Positions 8,663-18,004 are shown, counted from the stretch's first letter. The stretch is 64,000 nucleotides of DNA from Paenibacillus glycinis (GCF_009909185.1 NZ_JAAAMV010000026.1:1-64000), one strand, 5' to 3'. Numbers and translations: made by a program. Notes: generated from the sequence alone by a model not told the origin.

Positions 8663-10225
8663 ATGAGCCAGTCTAAACAGCCTAATATTGTCGTCATCTG
8701 CAGCGACCAGCATCACCCTCTTATCAGCGGATACCGCGAGCATCCCTTTATCCAGACGCCGAATCTCGACGCGCTGGCCGCGGACGGCGCCCATTTCACG
8801 CGCGCGTACAGCAACTGTCCCGTCTGCACGCCGAGCCGGATGAGCTTCATCACGGGCAAATATCCGAATCAGATCGACAGCTGGTTCTTGGGCTGCCCGC
8901 TCGATCGCGAGGAGATGACTTGGTCGCGCAAGCTGGACGAGACGGGCATAACGTCTGCCATGTTCGGCAAAATGGATTTCTGCGGCGACTATCAGGACGG
9001 CGGCTTCAGCGAATACAAGATTATCAAGAAGCGGCCCTCGTTCAAGCCGTACCCGCGCACGACGCCGCTTTATTCGCGTTTGGAAGGGCATGTGCGGGCG
9101 GACAAGCGGCAGAACATTCTGAACGCGGGCGTGCGCGAGGATATCATCACGGACGGCGACACGGGTTATAACCAAGATCTCGGCTTCTATGACCACGATC
9201 GGGTCGTCACCGATTGGGCGATCGATTTTATCAAACGCAAGAGCAATGGAACGGACGGCGATGGGAAGCCGTGGGCCATGTATGTCGGTCTCATGTTTCC
9301 GCACTGGCCTTATAAAGTCCCGCAGCGCTATTACGATCTGTATTACCCGGACAAGGTGGTCATGCCGCATGACGCGCTGTTCCCGAATGACGGCCTGCAT
9401 CCGCAAGTGCGCAACATGCAAGACGCGCTCGGCCTCGGACAGCTGACCGAGCCTGAACTGCGCAATGTCATCGCCGCCTACTACGGGATGATTACGGCGC
9501 TGGACGACAATATCGGCCGAATCGTCGCGGAGCTGAAGGAGCAAGGCCTTTACGACAATACCTATATCATCTACATGTCGGATCACGGCGAAAACTTGGG
9601 CGAGCATGGCCTGTTCTACAAGCAGTGCAGTTACGACGGCTCGGTCGGCGTGCCGCTGATCGTCAAGGGGCCGGGTCTGCCCCGCGGGCAGCGCATCGAT
9701 CAGCCTGTGACATTGGTCGATCTCTATCCGACGATTATGGAGATCGCCGAGTTGGAGACGGAGGCGGACCGCCCGGGAAACAGCTGGCTTCCGCTTCTCC
9801 GAGGCGGCGAGCAGCCGGGTCGTCCCGACTATGCCTTCTCCGAATATCACGGCAACTTCTTCAAACAGGATTGGTACATGCTGGTCAAGGATGGCTTCAA
9901 GTACACGTATTACGTGAACGACCGCCCGTCGCTGTTCAACCTGAAGGAGGATCCCAAGGAGATGCGCGATCTGGCCGAGGACGAGCAGTATCGCGATCTG
10001 CTCGATCGGATGGAGGCGCTGCTGCGGGAGATCGTCGATCCGGAGGCGGTGTCGCTGCGGGCAAAGCGCGATTTGGGCTTAATCGGCCCGAACGGCGAAG
10101 ATTATACGCTGACGATGACCGATCCCGAATGCAAGGAATTGATTAAGCGAGGCGTGTTCGAAGACGAGCCGGAATTCCCGCAATGGGATGGCGCGCCCGG
10201 TATCTGGACGAAGGAGGAACGATGA
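8663..10225 (+). CDS. Sulfatase, type I (formylglycine-dependent)
   Basis: This 520-residue alkaline-phosphatase-superfamily sulfatase has the canonical activation motif CTPSR, with the Cys at 55 that would be oxidised to formylglycine. An N-terminal CSDQHH segment supplies a metal-binding Asp, and SDHGENLGEHG in the middle supplies the second metal site. There is no signal peptide, so it probably desulfates imported saccharides in the cytoplasm. AGAGGAGG precedes the ATG, 15 bases after the ADP-ribosylglycohydrolase-family gene. It resembles the choline-sulfatase/arylsulfatase group, but the substrate cannot be read from sequence alone. Confidence 0.92.
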   Translation: MSQSKQPNIVVICSDQHHPLISGYREHPFIQTPNLDALAADGAHFTRAYSNCPVCTPSRMSFITGKYPNQIDSWFLGCPLDREEMTWSRKLDETGITSAMFGKMDFCGDYQDGGFSEYKIIKKRPSFKPYPRTTPLYSRLEGHVRADKRQNILNAGVREDIITDGDTGYNQDLGFYDHDRVVTDWAIDFIKRKSNGTDGDGKPWAMYVGLMFPHWPYKVPQRYYDLYYPDKVVMPHDALFPNDGLHPQVRNMQDALGLGQLTEPELRNVIAAYYGMITALDDNIGRIVAELKEQGLYDNTYIIYMSDHGENLGEHGLFYKQCSYDGSVGVPLIVKGPGLPRGQRIDQPVTLVDLYPTIMEIAELETEADRPGNSWLPLLRGGEQPGRPDYAFSEYHGNFFKQDWYMLVKDGFKYTYYVNDRPSLFNLKEDPKEMRDLAEDEQYRDLLDRMEALLREIVDPEAVSLRAKRDLGLIGPNGEDYTLTMTDPECKELIKRGVFEDEPEFPQWDGAPGIWTKEER

Positions 10226-10228
10226 GCG

Positions 10229-11683
10229 ATGAGCCGAAAACCGAATCTGCTCCTTATCATGTGCGATCAATTGCGCTACGACGTGCTCGGTTGCTACGGC
10301 AACGAGCTTGTGCAAACGCCCAATATCGACCGGTTGGCCCGGATGGGGGTCGTCTTCGATCAGGCTTATAGCCAGACGCCTGTTTGCGTGCCTGCGCGGC
10401 ATGGCCTGATCTCCGGGCTGAATCCGTTCGAGATCGGTCTGCTCAAGAACGAGGGCTTGTCCAGGGAGATCGAAGCTCCCCTGCCGGAGCTGATCCGCCA
10501 GCAGGGATACCACACGTGCGCGGTCGGGAAGATGCATTTTCACCCGGCGCGCCGGCATTACGGCTTCAACCGGATGCTGCTGTCGGAGGAGGTCCCGTCC
10601 CACTTCGACGACGACGAATATCTGCAGTTTCTGCGGGCGCAAGGCTACGGCCATGTGATCGAACCGCACGGCAAACGAAGCGAGCTTTATTACGTTCCGC
10701 AAATCTCCGAGCTGCCCGAGCATCTGCATACGAGCGCCTGGACGGCGGATACGACATGCGACGTCATTCGGCAGAACCGCAACCGGCCGTTTTTCCTGTT
10801 CTCTTCGTTCATCAAGCCGCATCCGCCGTTCGATCCGTGCGTGCCTTATGACACGATGTACGCGCCGGACCAGGTGCCGCCGCCAAAGCGCCGGGAGCAT
10901 GAACGGACGTCAGATGACGCGTGGATCGACGTCATGAACGACTACAAAGTGAACGGTATCGACAGCCTCAGCCGCGAGGACGAGCTGAAGATGCGGGCTT
11001 ATTATTACGGCTGCGTTACGCAACTGGATAAGCAGATCGGCAAAATTCTGGATACGCTGGAGTCCTGCGGCTTGATCGACGACACGCTGATCGTGTTTAC
11101 GGCGGATCACGGGGAGATGCTGGGCGACCATTATTCGTACGGCAAGCGGACCTATTATGAGATGTCCGCCAAAGTGCCGATGATCGTCAGTTGGCCGGGA
11201 ACGCTTCCCGAGGGAGAGCGGAGGGACCAGTTTGCCTTGCTGCAGGATATTTACGCCACCTTCGTCAGCGCCGCCGGGGGAAAGGTGCCGGACGCTTCCT
11301 CCGGCGTGGATTTGCTGCCTGCGGCCGGACGGCGGGGGCAGCCCACGCGCGAGAAAATTTTTGCGGAGATCGGCAGAGGCCGGTTGTTCAAGACGATGCT
11401 GCGCTGGGATCGGTACAAATACATTTACCATGCCAACGGCGGCAAGGAGAACCTGTTCGATCTGCTGGCGGATCCGGACGAGTTCAACGACGTCTCGGCG
11501 CAGCATCCGGAGCTGTGCCGGGAATGCCGGGAACAAATGAAGGCCTATTACAGCGGTTACGGACTAGACGAAGCGCTTGATGGCGGCCGCCTGGTGCGCT
11601 ACGACGAGACGGAACATGTACCGCGAGGCTATCTCGACCAATCGCCAAAATGGCCATCGACGGTTATCGCGGAAATGGAATAG
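10229..11683 (+). CDS. Sulfatase, type I, with CxPAR activation motif
   Basis: This second sulfatase (484 residues) has NLLLIMCDQLRYDVLG at the N terminus, a CVPAR activation motif (Cys 53) and TADHGEMLGDHY for the second metal site. The Ala in place of the usual Ser in CxPSR is tolerated in known families. It lacks a signal peptide. It starts 3 bases after the first sulfatase stop; AAGGAGG at 10211-10217 lies 11 bases from the ATG at 10229. The two sulfatases differ widely in sequence, so they probably remove sulfate from different positions or linkages of the same glycan. Confidence 0.92.
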   Translation: MSRKPNLLLIMCDQLRYDVLGCYGNELVQTPNIDRLARMGVVFDQAYSQTPVCVPARHGLISGLNPFEIGLLKNEGLSREIEAPLPELIRQQGYHTCAVGKMHFHPARRHYGFNRMLLSEEVPSHFDDDEYLQFLRAQGYGHVIEPHGKRSELYYVPQISELPEHLHTSAWTADTTCDVIRQNRNRPFFLFSSFIKPHPPFDPCVPYDTMYAPDQVPPPKRREHERTSDDAWIDVMNDYKVNGIDSLSREDELKMRAYYYGCVTQLDKQIGKILDTLESCGLIDDTLIVFTADHGEMLGDHYSYGKRTYYEMSAKVPMIVSWPGTLPEGERRDQFALLQDIYATFVSAAGGKVPDASSGVDLLPAAGRRGQPTREKIFAEIGRGRLFKTMLRWDRYKYIYHANGGKENLFDLLADPDEFNDVSAQHPELCRECREQMKAYYSGYGLDEALDGGRLVRYDETEHVPRGYLDQSPKWPSTVIAEME

Positions 11684-11908
11684 GATCGGTAACGGCACAA
11701 TGGAGCATTCGTCCGGCCGATCGCAAGGCAAGCGGTTAAATTATTCGTTGTAACCTTATGAGCGAACTGTTATTCTTTCAGCTATGGGTATAATAGCCTA
11801 TCCAATTATCGAGCGATATCAAGCCGATAAGCGAAAAAGATTTCAACTAAGATATCCTGAAAGCGGCATGGAATAAAACGCAAATTTGGTTCGGAAGGGG
11901 GGCGGCAA
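11684..11908. promoter_or_regulatory. Intergenic region with candidate promoter for the LacI gene
   Basis: A TATAAT hexamer at 11789-11794 is the best -10 candidate, without a clear -35. No strong terminator follows the sulfatase gene: only GATCGG and CCGATC about 30 bases apart could pair. A partial cre-like sequence at 11727-11740 matches about 11 of 14 positions. Confidence 0.35.
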
Positions 11909-12919
11909 TTGGAGACGAAGCCTAAAGTAACGATTGACGACGTCGCCAGAAAGGCGGGGGTTTCCAAATCGACTGTTTCTCGCATTATCAATAATGTTAC
12001 CGGCGTCAAACCGTATACCAAATTAAAAGTGAACCGGGTGATTGAAGAACTCGGCTTTACGCCGAATATCACGGCGCGAAGCTTGAAGACCAAACTGAGC
12101 CGGCAAATTGCGTTAGCCATTGACGATATTCGCAATCCCTACTACCCGGAACTCGCTTGGGCTGCCGAACAAGTGGCAAAAGAGAATAACTTTCGGCTAG
12201 TGCTGATTAATCATTACGGTAATCCGTCCGAGGAGCTTGCGGTCATCAAGGAAGCAAGCGATATGCGCGTGGACGGCATCGTCCTGCTGTCGATCAGCCA
12301 TCCGAAAACGTTAACGAAGGTTATCAAAGAAGCAGCCGTCCCCGTTGCCTTGATTGGAAATTACCCGGAGGATATGCCGGCAGACTGGGTCGGGCTTCGT
12401 GAAAACGAAGGATACTTGGCGATGGATCATCTGATTCGCATCGGCAGAAGGCGAATTGCGTTTGCCGGAAATACGACGCTGCATCGCGGAGACCGCTATA
12501 CGGCGTACGTGCAGTCGCTGGCTTCTCATTTTATCGATTTCAATCGTTCGTTAGTGTATACCGGCGAACGGCTGGCCATCGATACCGGCCTCGAGGCGGC
12601 TCGTTATTTTTACCATTTAAATGAAAAACCGGATGCGGTGTTCGCAGCCAATGATCTCGTGGCCATTGGAGTCGCGCAAGGTCTGATTGGTCTTGGCTTG
12701 CGTGTGCCGGAGGATGTGGCTGTAGTCGGAATCGACAATATTCCATGGTGTACGCTGACCACCCCTAAACTGAGTTCAGTTTCAAATCTAGTGGCGGAAA
12801 TGGGTCGCATTGCGGTGGAGAAGCTGATCCTTCGTATCGGCGAGGAATCCAAAGCCTATGAAAGAATCGTCTTGGAGCCTCGGCTGATTGTGAGAGAATC
12901 CACCGTCAAGCAGATGTAG
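11909..12919 (+). CDS. LacI-family transcriptional regulator
   Basis: This is a full-length (336-residue) LacI/GalR regulator. Residues 5-50 form the helix-turn-helix with the VTIDDVARKAGVSKSTVSR signature and the hinge; the rest is a periplasmic-binding-like effector domain with the usual NPYYPEL and VVGIDNIPW motifs. The start is a TTG preceded by a GGAAGGGGGG ribosome binding site. Its place at the end of the transporter/sulfatase locus suggests it represses that locus until an inducing sugar binds. The CG-centred palindrome at 2885-2894 is a candidate target. Confidence 0.9.
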   Translation: METKPKVTIDDVARKAGVSKSTVSRIINNVTGVKPYTKLKVNRVIEELGFTPNITARSLKTKLSRQIALAIDDIRNPYYPELAWAAEQVAKENNFRLVLINHYGNPSEELAVIKEASDMRVDGIVLLSISHPKTLTKVIKEAAVPVALIGNYPEDMPADWVGLRENEGYLAMDHLIRIGRRRIAFAGNTTLHRGDRYTAYVQSLASHFIDFNRSLVYTGERLAIDTGLEAARYFYHLNEKPDAVFAANDLVAIGVAQGLIGLGLRVPEDVAVVGIDNIPWCTLTTPKLSSVSNLVAEMGRIAVEKLILRIGEESKAYERIVLEPRLIVRESTVKQM

Positions 12920-12966
12920 GGGCGTCGCTCGCGGCCCGCTCGAGAAAGAGTATTCTAATGCATGCG

Positions 12967-13004
12967 AAAGAGATTGCCCGAAACGCGGACAATCTCTTTT
13001 TCTA
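12967..13004 (+). terminator. Intrinsic terminator after the LacI gene
   Basis: AAAGAGATTG (12967-12976) pairs with CAATCTCTTT (12990-12999) around a 13-base loop and is followed by further T residues. It ends the rightward operon and may also stop leftward transcription from the GH31 gene. Confidence 0.75.
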
Positions 13005-13052
13005 TACCTATGGACCGGGTCAGCGAGGCGGCGTCCGAATCATTCGAATCCG

Positions 13053-14591
13053 TTAGGCCATCCTGCGAAACCATGGCAGGCGAGACAGCGGTGCCTCCAC
13101 GCGCATTTCGACCGGACCCGCGACAGCGCTTCCGTCGTCTCCGATCCAACGGCCTTCGGGAAAACGCACGATCCGCGACGTTACGCCTTTCTCCAGCACC
13201 GGCGCGACCAAGGTGCGATCGCCCAGCATGAATTGGTCTTGAATCTTCGCATAACCTTGATGCGGATACGAGAATTCCATGCTGCGCAGCATGGGCTGAC
13301 CGTCTTCCGCGGCTTGGCGCGCAAGCGCTGCGATTTCCGGTCCGAGCGTCGTTCTTAGACGAACGGCATCCAGGCACCACGCGAGCTCGTCGTCCCGCAG
13401 CACGCGCCAAGGCGCCATGGAGAACTGCATGACGGGGAACAGAACCGAGCATTGGACATATCGAATGAACAGCTCGCCGTCGAAGCGATAATCGGGGGAG
13501 TTGATGTCCCCGTCCATCCCCCCGCCGATCATGTCCGGACAGTTATACGCGTATCCCAGCAGCCCTTGGGCGACCGCATTGGGAATGAGCCCGGATAACC
13601 CGTGCCGGTCCCAGGAATGATGCTTGTCCCGTTGGCGCTGGATGAGCGGCTGTCCGCCGAGCTTCCAGCACATGCGAAGCTCGCTTAGCGGATAGCCGAT
13701 GCCGAGACGGGCGTACGCTTCGCAATCTTCCATGGCGCTCATCGGCCGGCTCCATGCGACCGGCTGCAGGACGTCTCCCGCATCTTGGAGTATCGGCTCG
13801 CCGGCATCCAGCTTGAAGCCGTCAATGCCATACCGGTCGATCAGCCGGTCCAATTGCGCTTTGAACCAAGCCGCCCCCGATTCCTTCGTATAATCCACCA
13901 CGGCGCTGTACCCGTTCCACCAGCGTCGAATGAGCGGGCTACCGTCGATGCTTTTCATCAGCAAATCGTTCGCAAGCAGCTTTTTGTATGCCGTGCAATC
14001 GGCGCTGACGTAAGGGCAGACCCATAGCATGACTTTGAATCCCATCCCGTGCAGCGTATCGACCATCGCCTTCGGATCGGGAAACCGGAACTTGTCGAAG
14101 TCCCACATGCCGTAATCGCGCATCCAGTTATCGTCGATGATCAGAATGCCGGCTGGCATGCCGTTGGCGAGAATGGATTCCGCGTAGCGGATGATTTTCT
14201 CCTGCGTCGGTTCATAGAACATCTCGACCCACGTGCAGTACTGCGGAGCCAGAAAGGCCAGCGGGTCGGGCATGAGTCGAGTTGGCGGGAAATGGGCATG
14301 GCAAGCATGCAGATAGGCGCCTTGCAGCGAGGCGTGATCTTCCTCGACAGTGACGCGTGCGTCCGCGCGATAGATCGTCAATCCTTCGTCGTCGATGCGG
14401 AACGCGAACGGTTCTTCGCTCCAGACGTAACGTCCATGACTGGACAGCAATAACGGCGACGCCTGGTTGTCGTCCGTGTTCCTGAGGTCTCGCGCATACG
14501 GCGCATCCCCATACGGCATGCAGACGCCGTCGTTGATAACGCCGCCCCACCAGTATTCGCCGGGTAATCTCTTCAGTTCGATCGCATCCAT
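13053..14591 (-). CDS. Glycoside hydrolase family 31, cytoplasmic
   Basis: This is a 512-residue GH31 retaining glycosidase. The nucleophile motif GFKLDAGE lies near residue 260, and the acid/base region HHSWDRHGLSGL plus CPDMIGGG follow as expected. GH31 enzymes act on alpha-linked glucose, xylose, galactose or sulfoquinovose, and the subgroup here (short, HSWDR/CPDMIGG style) resembles MYORG-like members, so the substrate is open. There is no signal peptide. The ATG at 14591 has AAGGAG 9 bases upstream; starts at 14612 and 14633 are possible. Transcription runs leftward from the promoter at 14648-14676 with tandem repeats just upstream, suggesting control by the AraC-type regulator at 21268. 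Confidence 0.85.
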   Translation of the reverse strand: MDAIELKRLPGEYWWGGVINDGVCMPYGDAPYARDLRNTDDNQASPLLLSSHGRYVWSEEPFAFRIDDEGLTIYRADARVTVEEDHASLQGAYLHACHAHFPPTRLMPDPLAFLAPQYCTWVEMFYEPTQEKIIRYAESILANGMPAGILIIDDNWMRDYGMWDFDKFRFPDPKAMVDTLHGMGFKVMLWVCPYVSADCTAYKKLLANDLLMKSIDGSPLIRRWWNGYSAVVDYTKESGAAWFKAQLDRLIDRYGIDGFKLDAGEPILQDAGDVLQPVAWSRPMSAMEDCEAYARLGIGYPLSELRMCWKLGGQPLIQRQRDKHHSWDRHGLSGLIPNAVAQGLLGYAYNCPDMIGGGMDGDINSPDYRFDGELFIRYVQCSVLFPVMQFSMAPWRVLRDDELAWCLDAVRLRTTLGPEIAALARQAAEDGQPMLRSMEFSYPHQGYAKIQDQFMLGDRTLVAPVLEKGVTSRIVRFPEGRWIGDDGSAVAGPVEMRVEAPLSRLPWFRRMA

Positions 14592-14897
14592 GTCTAAGCG
14601 CTCCTTGTCCATGCGGTTCCTTCGGGGAGGCATCCCCTTCGGTTACCATTATGCAGCGTCGTTCGGCTCCTGCAAAGACGATCTTAAGTATGGGGCGGCA
14701 ATCTTAAAATCGAGGCATCGGACCGCACGCTCCGCATTGCCCCGCACGCTCGCGCTGTCTTCCGCGCCAATCGTTTACCGCCATTACCCGGATAACGCGA
14801 CTGCATTAAAATGTTGTCGTTTTTCTTAAATTCTCGGCATCGCGGGCCATCTCCCCGTATGACAGAATGAGAGAGAATCCAAAAGCCGAGGAGGAGA
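14592..14897. other. Divergent region between GH31 and DUF4832 genes
   Basis: Besides the GH31 promoter and repeats, this region holds a degenerate plus-strand copy of the repeat at 14823-14840 (TTCTTAA followed by CTCGGCAT) upstream of the rightward gene, with TATGAC at 14858-14863 as a possible -10. A good -35 was not found. Confidence 0.4.
14648..14718 (-). promoter_or_regulatory. GH31 promoter with tandem activator repeats
   Basis: On the minus strand TTTGCA (14676-14671), a 17-base spacer and CATAAT (14653-14648) form a promoter about 50 bases before the GH31 start. Four bases upstream of the -35 begins a pair of direct repeats, read on the plus strand as ATCTTAA at 14681 and again at 14701, exactly 20 bases apart, the second leading into GAGGCAT. 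The same arrangement occurs at 24248-24319. Two-turn spacing next to a poor -35 is typical of AraC-type activators. Confidence 0.7.
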
Positions 14898-17819
14898 ATG
14901 ATGGGAAGAAAAAAAGCAGGAGCGATGCTGTGCGCGGCGGCGCTGTCCGCATGCATGTGGTGGGGAGGAGGAACGGGCACGGGAGGCGAGGCGCATGCCG
15001 CGATCGGGCCGATTACGGTAAGCTTGACGGAATCGCCGGAAGCGTTCAAAAATCCGATCATGGGCTTTCGGCCGTCCCGGTACATCAATGAGAGCGCATT
15101 TTCCGACCGGGAATACGCGGATATTTACAAGCAGTACATCAAGTACACGGATCTCGAGACGGACGCGACGGATTCGGTGCAGAAGATCAAGGATTGGAGC
15201 AATACCGCTTGGGCGGGCATCGAGAACAAGAACATCAAGGTCGTGCCGCGCGTCGTCATCGTGTACCCGGGAACCGGGGAGTTCTGGCCGAACGGCGTGA
15301 CCCACGGAGATCCGGTGAACCAATGGCTGTCGGAGACGCTCAAATCCCGTCTGGTCGCGTTCATCGGCAAGCTCGGGCAAGCCTGGGACAACGATCCCCG
15401 CGTGGCGTTCGTCGAGCTCGGCCTATACGGGAACTGGGGCGAAACCCACATCTATCCGAACAAATTCGCCGATGGCACGGACCGCATTCCGCTCAGCTTC
15501 CAAACGGCGCTGGGCGATGCGTACACGGCGGCCTTCCACAACAAGAAGGTGCTCGTGCGCTACCCCGAGACGTTCACCGCGTACAACTTCGGGATTCAAT
15601 GGGATTCGTTCGCTTTGCCCGACGATGCCGCGGGGGGCAACGGGGAGATCGCCCGCGATACATGGCGGACGCAGATCAACAGCGGCGAGGTCGCGTACGA
15701 TTGGGGCGATCAGTCGAATCTCGGCGGCAGTCCGGACGGCACGCTCGGCAGCGTCTCCCATACGAACTACGTCATCGATTGGATCATGAACACGCATACG
15801 TCCAGCTTGGGCTGGATATCGGACTATAACGCGAGCAATTCATCCGTCGAAGCGGGAGCGACCGCGATGCAGAAGATGCTCGGCTACCGTTTCGTGTTGA
15901 ATCAGGCCACGTTCACCGGGAACGTGACGCCCGGAGGCACGATGAACGTCTCGTTCCAGGTCGTCAACAAAGGCTCGTCGCCGTTCTATTACAATTGGCC
16001 CGTCGAGGCGAGCCTGCTGAACAGCGACGGCAGCGTCGCATGGAAGGGATTGTTCCAGGGCGATGTGCGGAATTGGCTGCCCGGCACGAGTTGGAACAGC
16101 ACGACTCGCGCGTACAACCAAGCGCCGGCAACGAACACGGTGAACGGATCGTTCACCATCCCGTCGAGCGTGCCGAACGGCACGTACACGCTGGCGTTGT
16201 CCATTCTCGATCCGTCGGGCTGGAAGCCGAGCGTCCGCTTCGCCAATACGAACTATTACGCGGGCGGCCGAACGCCGATCGGCAAGGTAGGCATCGGCAT
16301 GGACCCGGCCAATCAGAACCTGGGCACGTTCGCCAGCCTGAAGTCGGACAACACGCTGGGCTACAGCCTGCAAAGCGGCGCTTACGACGGCGGAACGGGC
16401 GGAGGCAGCGGCGATACGCAGGCTCCGACGGCGCCTTCGAATTTGGCGTCGACCGGAAAAACGGCAAGCAGCGTCAGCTTGAGCTGGTCCGCGTCGACGG
16501 ACAACGTCGGCGTCGCCGGCTACGATATTTATCGGGGCGGCAGCTACGCGGGTTCAGCCACGGGAACCACCTATACGGATACGGGACTGCAGGCGCAGAC
16601 CGCCTATACGTATACCGTGAAAGCCAAGGATGCAGCAGGGAACGCATCGACCGCCAGCAATGCCGTGACCGTAACGACGTCGGCTGCCGCAGGCGGGGGC
16701 ACTAGCGTGACGTATGAAGCGGAGTCCGCCGCGAATACGCTTGCGGGCGGTGCGGCAACGGCGGCATGCAGCACATGCTCCGGGGGCTCGAAAGTCGGAT
16801 ATGTCGGCAACAATAGCGGCACGCTGCAATTCGGCGGCATTAGCGCTCCGGCCGCGGGCACGTATTCGCTGACGATTTCCTACTTGAACGGAGATGCGGC
16901 GAGGTCGGCGCAGCTCAGCGTGGGCGGCGGCGCGGCCGCCACCGTGAGCTTCCCGAGTACGGGCAGCTGGAGCACGGTGGGGACGGTGACGACTTCCGTG
17001 CAGCTCGCAGCAGGAAACAATACGATCAAGTTCTCGAATGCGACCGGCTGGGCGCCGGACTTCGACCGGATCCAGCTGAACACCGGCAGCGGCGGCGGGG
17101 CGGATACGCAGGCGCCGACCGTGCCGGCGAACGTCGCCGTGACGTCCGCGACGACGAGCAGCATCGCGCTCGGCTGGAGCGCTTCGACCGATAATGTAGG
17201 CGTAACGGGCTACGACGTTTACCGGAACGGCACGTATGCGGGAACAACCGCCGCAACGACCTATACCGATACCGGGCTCGCATCCGGCACGACGTACAGC
17301 TATACCGTGAAGGCCAAGGACGCGGCGGGCAACGTATCGGCATCCAGCAGCTCGGCATCCGGCACGACGAACACGTCCGGAGGCGTCGCGTCGCTGCTGC
17401 TGGACAACTTCGATAATGCGCCGGCTTGGCCGAGCAGCAACGATCTGGGCAAATGGACGGGCGCCAACGGATTCGCGAACAACGCCGGCGTCATCGAGAA
17501 TGGCGCCGTGAAGCTGCAGTACAACAATGACGGCTGGTTAGGCAGCGACGTCACGCAGAGCATCGCCGGATACAGCAAGCTGATCGTGCGGATCAAAGGC
17601 GCGGCGGGCGGCGAAGAAAGCCAGTTTCACCTTGTCCTTGGCGGCGTGGAGAAGACGCTTGGGGCCTTCAGCGGGAATACGGTAACGACGGCTTACAAGG
17701 ATATCGCGATCGATTTGGCGGCGAACGGCGTCAACCAAGCTGCGCCGGGACAATTGCAAATGTCGTTCTGGCACGGCAGCGCCGGGACGGTGTGGATCGA
17801 CGAGATCCGGTTCGAATAG
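14898..17819 (+). CDS. Secreted DUF4832 protein with FN3 and carbohydrate-binding modules
   Basis: This is a 973-residue exported protein. Residues 1-35 are a signal peptide ending near AHA. Residues about 40-500 match the DUF4874/DUF4832 pair, a TIM-barrel-like putative glycosidase unit followed by a beta domain (NPIMGFRPSR, VAFVELGLYGNWGE, LVRYPE). FN3 domains follow at about 505-595 and 735-828, flanking a CBM6/35-like module (603-732, beginning VTYEAESAANT). A C-terminal module (833-973, LLLDNFDNAPAW to VWIDEIRF) also occurs once in the giant protein at 27697. No cell-wall anchor is visible, so it is probably released. GAGGAGGA precedes ATGs at 14898 and 14901. The reaction is unknown. 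Confidence 0.85.
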   Translation: MMGRKKAGAMLCAAALSACMWWGGGTGTGGEAHAAIGPITVSLTESPEAFKNPIMGFRPSRYINESAFSDREYADIYKQYIKYTDLETDATDSVQKIKDWSNTAWAGIENKNIKVVPRVVIVYPGTGEFWPNGVTHGDPVNQWLSETLKSRLVAFIGKLGQAWDNDPRVAFVELGLYGNWGETHIYPNKFADGTDRIPLSFQTALGDAYTAAFHNKKVLVRYPETFTAYNFGIQWDSFALPDDAAGGNGEIARDTWRTQINSGEVAYDWGDQSNLGGSPDGTLGSVSHTNYVIDWIMNTHTSSLGWISDYNASNSSVEAGATAMQKMLGYRFVLNQATFTGNVTPGGTMNVSFQVVNKGSSPFYYNWPVEASLLNSDGSVAWKGLFQGDVRNWLPGTSWNSTTRAYNQAPATNTVNGSFTIPSSVPNGTYTLALSILDPSGWKPSVRFANTNYYAGGRTPIGKVGIGMDPANQNLGTFASLKSDNTLGYSLQSGAYDGGTGGGSGDTQAPTAPSNLASTGKTASSVSLSWSASTDNVGVAGYDIYRGGSYAGSATGTTYTDTGLQAQTAYTYTVKAKDAAGNASTASNAVTVTTSAAAGGGTSVTYEAESAANTLAGGAATAACSTCSGGSKVGYVGNNSGTLQFGGISAPAAGTYSLTISYLNGDAARSAQLSVGGGAAATVSFPSTGSWSTVGTVTTSVQLAAGNNTIKFSNATGWAPDFDRIQLNTGSGGGADTQAPTVPANVAVTSATTSSIALGWSASTDNVGVTGYDVYRNGTYAGTTAATTYTDTGLASGTTYSYTVKAKDAAGNVSASSSSASGTTNTSGGVASLLLDNFDNAPAWPSSNDLGKWTGANGFANNAGVIENGAVKLQYNNDGWLGSDVTQSIAGYSKLIVRIKGAAGGEESQFHLVLGGVEKTLGAFSGNTVTTAYKDIAIDLAANGVNQAAPGQLQMSFWHGSAGTVWIDEIRFE

Positions 17820-17834
17820 CGGTTATCGCTGAAG

Positions 17835-17874
17835 AGGCTCCCCTCCGGTTTTGACCGACGAGGGGGAGCCTTTT
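17835..17874 (+). terminator. Intrinsic terminator after the DUF4832 gene
   Basis: AGGCTCCCC pairs with GGGGAGCCT across an 18-base interior that can extend the stem, followed by TTTT. It lies 15 bases after the stop codon. Confidence 0.75.
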
Positions 17875-17937
17875 ACCGATTCCCGTGCCAATTATCGCAA
17901 GCGGGCGAACCCCCGCTTCCGCATGTAGGTCCAGAGG

Positions 17938-17966
17938 TTCAATTATTCGGGCAGCCGTGGTATCTT
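17938..17966 (+). promoter_or_regulatory. Candidate promoter for the SBP-kinase-regulator operon
   Basis: TTCAAT (17938-17943), a 17-base spacer and TATCTT (17961-17966) lie about 40 bases upstream of the ATG at 18005. Both hexamers are imperfect. Confidence 0.4.
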
Positions 17967-18004
17967 GAAGTTGTCTGTCGTCAATCGGGGGAGGACTGCC
18001 TGGA

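Noticed and set aside
8636-9850. 404-codon open frame on the minus strand
   Set aside because: It is antisense to the first sulfatase, whose catalytic motifs are intact; no RBS and no domain.
11727-11740. Possible cre site upstream of the LacI gene
   Set aside because: Only about 11 of 14 consensus positions match, including loss of one outer arm; too weak to call.
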